From NCBI GenBank assembly GCA_016278585.1, contig JADQBO010000245.1:1-8234 (forward strand): a DNA stretch of 8,234 nucleotides, given 5' to 3'. Shown in pieces: positions 1 through 5,521 of the stretch. Both the position numbers and the translations under genes were made by a program. Positions within the stretch are counted from its first letter, which is position 1. Each line of letters starts with the position of its first letter. The notes below the pieces were generated by a model, which saw only the letters and a program-made list of their open reading frames with translations, did not search any database and had not been told where the DNA came from. This stretch comes from Desulfosporosinus sp. Its GTDB lineage: Bacteria > Bacillota > Desulfitobacteriia > Desulfitobacteriales > Desulfitobacteriaceae.

Positions 1-2
1 GT

Positions 3-473
3 CTATAGAGAAAAAAACATACTAACTGTATAGTCTTTATACAAAGTTTTAGGATCAATGACATTCTTTTTGTTAAGAATGTCATCTGTTATAACTTCCC
101 GCCTAGAGACTTGAACCAGACTCTTCAAATTCTTATCGATAATTTTAATATCCTCTAAATAAGATTCTTTACGCAAGACAATATTTAATATTTGCTCTTT
201 GTCACTATTGTTATTCTCAATCAGGGCTATAGCATTAACATGGGTAAGATTAGTCAAACTCTCTGTAATATTTGTAATCGAATCCTGGAGCTCTGAAGCA
301 ATAACTGTAGCCCTCTGCAAGTTTTGTTCTCTAATAGTCTCTTTAAACTTGTAATTGACTGTGTTAAAAGTAGTTAAAGAAATAAATAGTATAGGAATAA
401 TTGACATTAAGATCCCAAAAACTAGAACTCTAACTTTAATACGCTGCTTCCAAGGCATCATTCCCGTTTTCAC
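3..473 (-). CDS. Membrane-anchored sensor protein (histidine-kinase-like N-terminus), prematurely stopped
   Basis: The 156 visible residues have a basic N-terminus, one strong membrane helix (about residues 14-38, rich in I/L/F/V), then a mostly helical extracytoplasmic segment. This is the layout of the N-terminal sensing part of many Firmicute sensor kinases with a Cache-like domain. No second helix, HAMP, kinase, GGDEF or methyl-accepting domain is visible, so the output type is unknown. The GTG start at 473 is supported by AGGAGG at 480-485, six bases upstream. It overlaps the stop of the binding-protein gene as GTGA, implying translational coupling. The TAG stop at 3-5 follows a T7 run (minus strand; A7 at 11-17 on plus). 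One extra T would give ...MFFFSID and keep the frame open to the window edge, so a frameshift is likelier than a genuine 156-residue protein. Membrane sensor is well supported; kinase identity is inference. Confidence 0.6.
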   Translation of the reverse strand: MKTGMMPWKQRIKVRVLVFGILMSIIPILFISLTTFNTVNYKFKETIREQNLQRATVIASELQDSITNITESLTNLTHVNAIALIENNNSDKEQILNIVLRKESYLEDIKIIDKNLKSLVQVSRREVITDDILNKKNVIDPKTLYKDYTVSMFFSL

Positions 474-1474
474 TCAGGTCCTCCTTGCCCAACCACTTCA
501 TCTGCAAAACTTACATAAGATTCGTTAAGAGAAATCCCTAGATTTCGAGCCACCTCTAAATTAACCGTAAAACTTAATTTCTCCGACGTTTCAACAGGAA
601 TAGTTTTAGGTGGATACCCTATCATAATTTTATGAACTATATGGGCTGATTGAGCACCTTGACTATAATAAGACGTCCCGTAAGAAGCGATACACCCTTT
701 ATTAACATCACTAGGGTAAACTCCAAATACAGGTAATCCCTTTGTCAGAGCATAACTTGCAATCGATTCGGTATATGTCTCTAACAAGGATCCTGGCATA
801 ATAAGGATCGCTTGACTAGACTTGCTTATTTCGTTAACAATTGTAGAAATATCATCTTCCTTACTTATATCATACATCATAAGGTTAATGTTCAACTCCT
901 GTGCCGTGTATCTAAGACTTACTTGAGAACCTTGATAAAAACTAGTGCTTGAATCCCCTAGAACAGCCACATTTTTTACATTAGGAATTAACCGTTTGAG
1001 TAGATCAAGCCTTTTCGTCGTAAGTTCATAGTGATAGTTATTAAGTCCCGTAACATTGGTCTCGGGAAATACCTCGTTTTCAACCAAACCAATGGCTATC
1101 GGAGAAAGAGTCCCCATAAAAATAATCGGTGGGGGATTGTTAAGTTTTTCTACTATCTTCACCAGCGAACGAGTCTCACCCGCTCCAGAAGCAACTAAAA
1201 CGTCAAATCTCTTAGCTATTAATTTCTCCGCAAGTAGATCCATTTCTGTATAGTTGTTTGGGGAAGTCATTACCTCGTAAACAACATCCTTACCCTCTTC
1301 GTAATTTAAGCTGCTCAGTTCGTCCTTAAGCCCTTCTAACTTCTCTAAACGCTCCTCATTTTGAGATAGTACTCCAATTCTAACAACTTTCTTGTCCTCG
1401 ATTGACAAGGCATTCATGTAAAAACCGGCTCCAATTAAACATAAAAAATAAATTATATAAATAACACGTCCCAC
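470..1474 (-). CDS. ABC transporter substrate-binding protein, ABC_sub_bind (PF04392-like) family
   Basis: This is a 334-residue extracytoplasmic binding protein. A hydrophobic stretch at about residues 4-20 acts as signal peptide or anchor; no lipobox is seen. Two Rossmann-like lobes follow, the first opening with VVRIGVLS near residue 30. The C-terminal third carries the family pattern: IASYGTSYYSQGAQSA near 262-277, GYPPKTIPVE near 286-295, then LEVARNLGISLNES and an ADEVVG motif near 325-329. Members bind small solutes such as amino acids; the ligand here cannot be read from sequence. The GTG start at 1474 has GAGGTG eight bases upstream. The gene is first in its unit and overlaps the membrane sensor by 4 nt. 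No permease or ATPase gene is adjacent on the visible side, so a role as sensing partner of that sensor is plausible. Family assignment is strong; the role is inference. Confidence 0.85.
   Translation of the reverse strand: MGRVIYIIYFLCLIGAGFYMNALSIEDKKVVRIGVLSQNEERLEKLEGLKDELSSLNYEEGKDVVYEVMTSPNNYTEMDLLAEKLIAKRFDVLVASGAGETRSLVKIVEKLNNPPPIIFMGTLSPIAIGLVENEVFPETNVTGLNNYHYELTTKRLDLLKRLIPNVKNVAVLGDSSTSFYQGSQVSLRYTAQELNINLMMYDISKEDDISTIVNEISKSSQAILIMPGSLLETYTESIASYALTKGLPVFGVYPSDVNKGCIASYGTSYYSQGAQSAHIVHKIMIGYPPKTIPVETSEKLSFTVNLEVARNLGISLNESYVSFADEVVGQGGPE
480..485 (-). promoter_or_regulatory. Shine-Dalgarno site for the sensor gene
   Basis: Minus-strand AGGAGG lies six bases before the GTG at 473. 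It decides for this GTG over the two in-frame ATG codons four and five residues later. It lies inside the 3' end of the binding-protein gene. Confidence 0.75.
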
Positions 1475-1531
1475 GTTTAAAGCACCTCATCTCAGTTGTC
1501 ATTGGCGTCAAATAGTTCGATAGTCTTTTTT

Positions 1532-1559
1532 ATTGTATCAAATGTGAAGGAATAAACAA
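1532..1559 (-). promoter_or_regulatory. Probable sigma-A promoter for the binding-protein/sensor unit
   Basis: On the minus strand, TTGTTT (1554-1559) and TACAAT (1532-1537) are separated by 16 bases, and the -10 is preceded by TG at the extended -10 position (TGATACAAT). It lies about 60 bases upstream of the GTG at 1474 and faces the right way. Consensus match is good but this is a by-eye prediction. Confidence 0.5.
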
Positions 1560-1620
1560 TCATAAATAGAAGGAAGTATGACAAAATCCATAAACTAGTG
1601 ATAATGTTTCGACATTTCGG

Positions 1621-1643
1621 AGATGTTGTACACCCAAACATCT
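1621..1643. repeat. Inverted repeat AGATGT-N11-ACATCT
   Basis: Six-base arms at 1621-1626 and 1638-1643 are perfect complements around an 11-base spacer. The repeat sits between the two divergent promoters and directly abuts a longer palindrome on its right. It may be an operator half-site pair; short arms can also arise by chance. Confidence 0.3.
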
Positions 1644-1656
1644 GGTGATATCACCA
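1643..1656. promoter_or_regulatory. 14-bp perfect palindrome, candidate operator
   Basis: TGGTGATATCACCA is a perfect 14-base palindrome with no spacer, in the middle of the divergent intergenic region. It lies about 84 bases upstream of the left promoter -35 and about 74 bases upstream of the right promoter -10. It has no T-run after it and no loop, so it is not a terminator; a dimeric regulator site is the natural reading. No regulator gene is visible in the window to pair it with. Confidence 0.4.
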
Positions 1657-1683
1657 AAAAATGTATATACTATCTGGAGTAAC

Positions 1684-1709
1684 CTTAACAACTTCTTAAC
1701 ATCTTAATC
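1684..1709 (+). promoter_or_regulatory. Tandem TTAACA direct repeats, PhoP-box-like
   Basis: TTAACA occurs at 1685-1690 and again at 1696-1701, exactly 11 bases apart (one helical turn). A degenerate third copy, TTAATC, is at 1704-1709. In Bacillus subtilis, PhoP binds direct repeats of a TTAACA-like hexamer with about 5-base spacing, so the pattern fits. The repeats lie just upstream of an extended -10 that lacks a good -35, the usual place for an activator. The site is seen directly; PhoP as its ligand is inference. Confidence 0.4.
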
Positions 1710-1729
1710 CTCTATTTATCACGTGGGCT

Positions 1730-1738
1730 TGTTATACT
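1730..1738 (+). promoter_or_regulatory. Extended -10 promoter for the LTA synthase family gene
   Basis: TGTTATACT matches the extended -10 form TGnTATAAT with one mismatch. No convincing -35 is present at the correct distance, typical of extended -10 or activated promoters. It ends 43 bases before the ATG at 1782. The transcript would carry AGGGGG at 1771-1776, five bases before that ATG. Confidence 0.55.
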
Positions 1739-1781
1739 ATATACTGTAGTTATTTAAGAAAACTCGTCTTAGGGGGCATAA

Positions 1782-3071
1782 ATGTTACTTCAAAAAATCT
1801 CGCAAACTATTCCTAACTTTAAATTCCAAAATAAACTATTTAACCTCAGCTTAATAACTTGTGTACCGTTATTGATGCTATTTGTCTTAGAAATCGTTTA
1901 TCGAGGAAACTTCTCAAGTACTGTTTCTTGGCTTATAAATTATCCAAAACAATTCTTTGTCAGCTATGGCCTAATGTTTGGGTTTATTAACCTTTTTTAT
2001 ATCTTCAACCGGAAAATTTATATTACAATCAGTATCTTGTTCCTGTCTTTCTTTTCGATAATAGGGCTTATAAGTCGACAAAAGTTAATTCTAAGAGGAG
2101 AGCCTCTTTTACCTTGGGATCTTATCCTTGGCAAAGAAGCCCTGAACATATCTAAAGAATTCGGCGGTAGTATGCAGGTCGTTCCTCTTTTAGTCATTAG
2201 TCTTATTACAATGGTTCTTTTGGCGTCCATTAAATTCATGCCTAGAGAAGATTTTAATTGGCAAAACAAACTTACCGCTTTTTTGATATCGTTTACAATG
2301 CTTCTGTCCTTTTACACGGGAGTTTTTTCCCTGGAAAAGACCTTTTCACTCCAACTTATTAATTGGAGTCAAAAAATGAATTACGACGAAAATGGCATGT
2401 TGCTTGGCTTTCTCCTAAATACAACAAATCTATCAGTTGACAAACCAGGCGAATACGAACAGGCACTGGTCACAGAGATTATGAACAAAACAACGCCGGC
2501 TTATGCGGTTGACCCCAACTTTAAACCCAACATAATTTTCGTAATGAGTGAAGCTTTTTGGGACCCCACACTCTTAAAGGAGGTCTCCTTTAGCGAAGAC
2601 CCCATTCCCTATTTTCGTTCTCTACAAAAAAATCAGACCAGTGGAGTAATGCTGTCTCCGGTTTATGGAGGAGGTACGGCTAACACTGAATTCGAAGTTT
2701 TAACAGGATTGTCAACTCAATTCTTTCCTCGGGGGGTGGTTCCCTATGTTGAATATGTTCGTAAACCTATAGAAGCCTTACCGGCTATTTTAAAAAAGCA
2801 GGGGTATGAGACAACAGCTATTCATACTTACGACAATTGGTTTTATGGCCGCAATAATGTTTATCAAAATTTTGACTTTGATAGGTTTATTAGTAAGGAG
2901 TTTTTTGATCAGCCAGAATACAACGGACAATATATTAGAGATACTGAGCTTTCCAAAAAAATTATTGAAGAAATAAAGAGGACGATAAGCCTGACTTTGT
3001 CTATGGAATTTCGATGCAGGCCCACGGGCCATATTCTACAGAACAAAATCCTAATAATTCAATCAAAATAA
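1782..3071 (+). CDS. LTA synthase family protein (alkaline phosphatase superfamily), N-terminal part of frameshifted gene
   Basis: This part encodes the membrane domain and the first half of the catalytic domain of a phosphoglycerol transferase. LtaS-type enzymes polymerise glycerol phosphate from phosphatidylglycerol on the outer membrane face. About five membrane helices are visible near residues 22-40, 60-76, 80-98, 131-151 and 165-183. The sulfatase-fold domain starts at NIIFVMSEAFWD (about 250-261), where the Glu is the likely metal ligand. GGGTANTEFE (296-305) holds the likely nucleophile Thr299, aligning with the KTSDSEF motif of Staphylococcus aureus LtaS. HTYDNWFYGRNNVY (348-361) matches the conserved WxxR-type segment. 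Homology ends near residue 399 (EEIK); the remaining residues to the TAA at 3069-3071 are out of frame. The intact gene would be about 699 residues over 1782-3880. The start has a good Shine-Dalgarno site at 1771-1776. Family is clear; the polymer made is not proven. Confidence 0.85.
   Translation: MLLQKISQTIPNFKFQNKLFNLSLITCVPLLMLFVLEIVYRGNFSSTVSWLINYPKQFFVSYGLMFGFINLFYIFNRKIYITISILFLSFFSIIGLISRQKLILRGEPLLPWDLILGKEALNISKEFGGSMQVVPLLVISLITMVLLASIKFMPREDFNWQNKLTAFLISFTMLLSFYTGVFSLEKTFSLQLINWSQKMNYDENGMLLGFLLNTTNLSVDKPGEYEQALVTEIMNKTTPAYAVDPNFKPNIIFVMSEAFWDPTLLKEVSFSEDPIPYFRSLQKNQTSGVMLSPVYGGGTANTEFEVLTGLSTQFFPRGVVPYVEYVRKPIEALPAILKKQGYETTAIHTYDNWFYGRNNVYQNFDFDRFISKEFFDQPEYNGQYIRDTELSKKIIEEIKRTISLTLSMEFRCRPTGHILQNKILIIQSK
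2969..2981 (+). other. Frameshift site within the LTA synthase family gene
   Basis: The upstream frame reads ...KKIIEEIK, and the downstream frame reads EDDKPDFVYGISMQAHGPY from 2978. The downstream frame has a TGA at 2966-2968, so the shift must lie after that. One missing base, for example an A in either AAA run (2971-2973 or 2975-2977), explains it. The whole gene is 2099 nt, exactly one short of 700 codons. Confidence 0.85.
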
Positions 3072-3880
3072 GTGGAAACTTAAGTCCAGAGTCCAAAGCC
3101 ATTTTAGAGAACTATACTCAAATTATTTCCGATGTCGATCAATCACTTAAACTATTAATTACTGAATTAGAGAAGTCAGGCGAAAGCTCAATCGTCGTAT
3201 TTTTTGGGGACCATTTACCGATGCTTGGGACAAGCTTAGACGTCTATAAAGAAGCAAATTTCTTTCACGATGAAATCGATTACCAAGATTATTTAAGTAT
3301 GTATAGCGTCCCTATCGTCGTTTGGGATAACTTTTCCCGTGGCAAAAAGGAACTTCGTCTATCCTCAAACTTTCTTAGTTCATATATATTAGAACTTGCT
3401 AAAAAAACAGGGAGTTCGACGACAGACTTCCTTTATAACCTCAGACAAAACGATTCTAGTGTCGTGATTAGTGAGAAGCATTTAAATAAAGAGAACATTT
3501 CTCAAACCGCACTTGGCCATTACCAACTGCTTCAATATGACATTCTTTTTGGTGACGAGTATGCGTATTTCTTAAAACCGGATCGTAAACCATTATTTAA
3601 TGCTGATTATGTTTTAGGTGACGAGCGAGCGCTTATTGTTAGTGCTACTCCTCCAAATACGTCAGTTATTGAAATACAAGGAGAGAATTTCTTACAAGAC
3701 CATAAGGTTTTTATCAATGGGCAACTCGTTCAAACCGATTTTGAGAATCCAACCTATATGACTGCAAGTCTTCCTAAGAGCTTAAACAAACCTGGAGCTC
3801 TAGACATTCAGCTTAAGTTAACGGATAGTATGGGCAAGATAATTTCAGAGTCTAATACTTTTAAACTGGAGACCTTCTAG
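2978..3880 (+). CDS. LTA synthase family protein, C-terminal catalytic half plus probable IPT/TIG-like domain
   Basis: This continues the preceding gene one base out of frame and should be read with it as one protein. The frame opens with EDDKPDFVYGISMQAHGPY, the conserved segment carrying the HGPY substrate-site histidine. FFGDHLPML (about 64-72 counted from the Met at 3014) supplies the metal-binding Asp-His pair. PIVVWDNF (100-107) is the usual strand after it. After the sulfatase fold, about 80 residues (206-285 from the same Met) read as a beta-rich domain with GENFLQDHKVFINGQLV, resembling IPT/TIG immunoglobulin-like folds. This tail is not part of the standard LtaS architecture and may bind wall polymer or a partner. 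The TAG stop is at 3878-3880 and a terminator follows. An independent start at ATG 3014 is unlikely: it has no Shine-Dalgarno site and would lack the nucleophile. Confidence 0.8.
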   Translation, partial: EDDKPDFVYGISMQAHGPYSTEQNPNNSIKISGNLSPESKAILENYTQIISDVDQSLKLLITELEKSGESSIVVFFGDHLPMLGTSLDVYKEANFFHDEIDYQDYLSMYSVPIVVWDNFSRGKKELRLSSNFLSSYILELAKKTGSSTTDFLYNLRQNDSSVVISEKHLNKENISQTALGHYQLLQYDILFGDEYAYFLKPDRKPLFNADYVLGDERALIVSATPPNTSVIEIQGENFLQDHKVFINGQLVQTDFENPTYMTASLPKSLNKPGALDIQLKLTDSMGKIISESNTFKLETF

Positions 3881-3909
3881 TATTCGTCTAATATATTGGA
3901 TACTCCTTA

Positions 3910-3966
3910 TATAAAAAAAACTCCCTCAGAGGCGCCATCGGCACTTCTAAAGGAGTTTTTTTTATA
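3910..3966. terminator. Bidirectional rho-independent terminator between convergent units
   Basis: The outer arms (3910-3924 and 3952-3966) are 15 bases long and perfectly complementary, with core ACTCC/GGAGT flanked by A8 and T8. An inner stem AGAGGCGCC/GGCACTTCT (3928-3936, 3940-3948) pairs with one wobble and one mismatch around a short loop. Each strand has a T-run after the hairpin. It serves the LTA synthase family gene (30 bases after its stop) and the ABC ATPase gene (15 bases after its stop). Confidence 0.85.
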
Positions 3967-3980
3967 GACTAACACCCATC

Positions 3981-4772
3981 CTAGCCTAACAGCTGAGCGT
4001 CCTCGGCGATGCCGGCCATCAACAGACCCAGTATACGTTCATCGGCTTCCTCAACTGGCATGACCTTCATAATTTTCCCCTCATAAAGCACTGCTATGTT
4101 ATCACAAACATTCAGCAGTTCTTCTAGATCCTCAGATATCAGCAAAACCCCAATGCCGTTGCTACGAGCCTCTAAAAGTTGGCTATGCAAGTATTCAGTT
4201 GCTCCGATATCCAGTCCTCGGGTCGGATAGGCCGCCACCAGTGCCACCGGATTACGAGTTATTTCCCTAGCCAAAACAACTCGCTGGATATTCCCACCAG
4301 ACAGTCGACCTATAGGAGTTTCTAAATTCGGAGTTTTAATACCATACTTTTCTACTTGGGATGAACTATGAGACATAATTGCCTGGTTTTGAAGAAGTAA
4401 CCCCTTGGCAAAGGGGGGCTTGTGATGATCCTTTAGAATAAGGTTTTCCCAGATACTAAAGGAGGGAATGGTCCCTACATGGATTCTATCCTCTGGAATA
4501 TAGCCCAGACCTTGCTCGATGATGCTAGCGGGTGACATTTTAGTACTTTCTTGGCCGTCTAGCATTATCTTACCTTGATTTAATTTTCTAAGGCCGGCAA
4601 TTACTTCAGCAAGTTCTTTCTGCCCATTTCCGGAAACCCCTGCAATCCCTAGGATTTCCCCTTCTCTAATCGATAGGGATACTCCTGCCAAAGCGTCTGT
4701 TCCCTTATCACCTTTGGCCAAAACATCTTTAAGCTCTAAGACAATCTTACCTGGGGAAAACTGGCCTTCCTT
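3981..4772 (-). CDS. BMP-family ABC transporter ATPase, C-terminal half of frameshifted gene
   Basis: This is the second nucleotide-binding domain of a tandem ATPase of the YufO/NupO type (sugar/nucleoside importers). Counting from the TTG at 4721: degenerate Walker A GVSGNGQK (28-35), YIPEDR (74-79), signature LSGGNIQR (140-147), Walker B region AAYPTRGLD (163-171), and ISEDLEE (195-201) where the switch histidine would be. The catalytic Glu position holds Tyr and the switch His is Glu. A weak second site is normal in this family, although Gln is commoner than Tyr before PTRGLD. The frame is open back to a TAG at 4773-4775 and reads KEGQFSPGKIVLELKDV before the TTG, which matches the inter-domain linker. 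The TTG is therefore not a real start. The stop is 15 bases before the shared terminator, and the gene is last in the importer unit. Confidence 0.85.
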   Translation of the reverse strand, partial: KEGQFSPGKIVLELKDVLAKGDKGTDALAGVSLSIREGEILGIAGVSGNGQKELAEVIAGLRKLNQGKIMLDGQESTKMSPASIIEQGLGYIPEDRIHVGTIPSFSIWENLILKDHHKPPFAKGLLLQNQAIMSHSSSQVEKYGIKTPNLETPIGRLSGGNIQRVVLAREITRNPVALVAAYPTRGLDIGATEYLHSQLLEARSNGIGVLLISEDLEELLNVCDNIAVLYEGKIMKVMPVEEADERILGLLMAGIAEDAQLLG

Positions 4773-5509
4773 CTACAGGGAGCCATTTCCCTTCCGACCA
4801 TTAGCTTTGCCAGCTCTTCTTGCGAAGTTTCCCGGGTCTCAACGTCTGCGCATACCTCACCATCCCTTAGTACAGTGACCCTATCACTCACAGCCATAAC
4901 CTCATTGAGCTTATGGCTAATTAGTATAATTGAGTTACCCAGCTTGGACATGTTTTTAAGCAAAAGGATTAACTCATTGGATTCCTGGGGTGTGAGTACA
5001 GCGGTAGGTTCATCAAGAATTAGTAGGTTGGCACCACGGTAAAGTGCTTTAATAATCTCCACACGCTGCTGTTCCCCAACACTTAACTGCCAAACATAGG
5101 CATCGGGATTAATCGCTAAACCATAGGTCTCCGTAATTTTCCTAATCCTTTTGGCAGCCATCTTAAGATCCACTAGGAATTTCTTAGACAGACCTAAAAT
5201 TACATTTTCACAAACGGTAAGAGTGGGCACTAGCATAAAATGTTGATGCACCATGCCAATCCCGAATGCAATGGCTTCACTTGGAGAATTTATCTTGACC
5301 GTTTTACCGTTTAGCAAAATCTTGCCTGCATCGGGCTGATAAAGACCATAAAGGATATTCATCAGAGTGGTTTTTCCTGCTCCGTTTTCACCTAGAATAG
5401 CCAAAACTTCACCGGTTTTTAATTGAATATCAACCTTATTGTTGCTTAGGACACCGGGAAAATGTTTAGTGATTCCACACATTTCCATGTGCTCAATCTT
5501 TTCAACCAT
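4736..5509 (-). CDS. BMP-family ABC transporter ATPase, N-terminal half of frameshifted gene
   Basis: This is the first, catalytically complete nucleotide-binding domain of the importer's double ATPase, on the cytoplasmic face. Counting from the ATG at 5509: Walker A GENGAGKT (40-47), Q-loop HQHF (88-91), signature LSVGEQQ (142-148), Walker B LLILDEP (162-168) with the catalytic Glu, and switch histidine ISHKLNE (197-203). KLMVGRE (235-241) marks the usual end of domain one; the residues after about 246 are out of frame. Joined with the second half the protein would be about 510 residues, normal for the family. The ATG at 5509 is preferred because GGGTGAG lies four bases before it; an in-frame GTG at 5518 would leave three bases after the lipoprotein gene stop but lacks a good site. 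The gene directly follows the binding lipoprotein, consistent with co-transcription. Confidence 0.87.
   Translation of the reverse strand: MVEKIEHMEMCGITKHFPGVLSNNKVDIQLKTGEVLAILGENGAGKTTLMNILYGLYQPDAGKILLNGKTVKINSPSEAIAFGIGMVHQHFMLVPTLTVCENVILGLSKKFLVDLKMAAKRIRKITETYGLAINPDAYVWQLSVGEQQRVEIIKALYRGANLLILDEPTAVLTPQESNELILLLKNMSKLGNSIILISHKLNEVMAVSDRVTVLRDGEVCADVETRETSQEELAKLMVGREMAPCRRKASFPQVRLS
4753..4772 (-). other. Frameshift site within the ABC ATPase gene
   Basis: The upstream frame continues to a TAG at 4736-4738; the downstream frame starts after a TAG at 4773-4775. Both frames are open between, in the poorly conserved linker. One missing base in AGAAGG, T4 or C4 (minus strand) would join them. 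The full gene from the GTG at 5518 is 1538 nt, one short of 513 codons. Confidence 0.8.
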
Positions 5510-5521
5510 TATACTCACCCG

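Noticed and set aside
2955..2981. Programmed -1 ribosomal frameshifting in the LTA synthase family gene, using the A7 run at 2955-2961
   Set aside because: The downstream frame has a TGA at 2966-2968, after the A7 run, so slippage there would terminate. No classical slippery heptamer lies in the permitted interval, and this family is not known to use recoding.
4753..4772. Programmed frameshifting in the ATPase at TTTTCCCC with the upstream purine-rich AGAAGGAAGG acting as a stimulator
   Set aside because: Only the TTT codon re-pairs fully after a -1 slip; the CCC codon would not. The family is encoded in one frame elsewhere, so a one-base indel is simpler.
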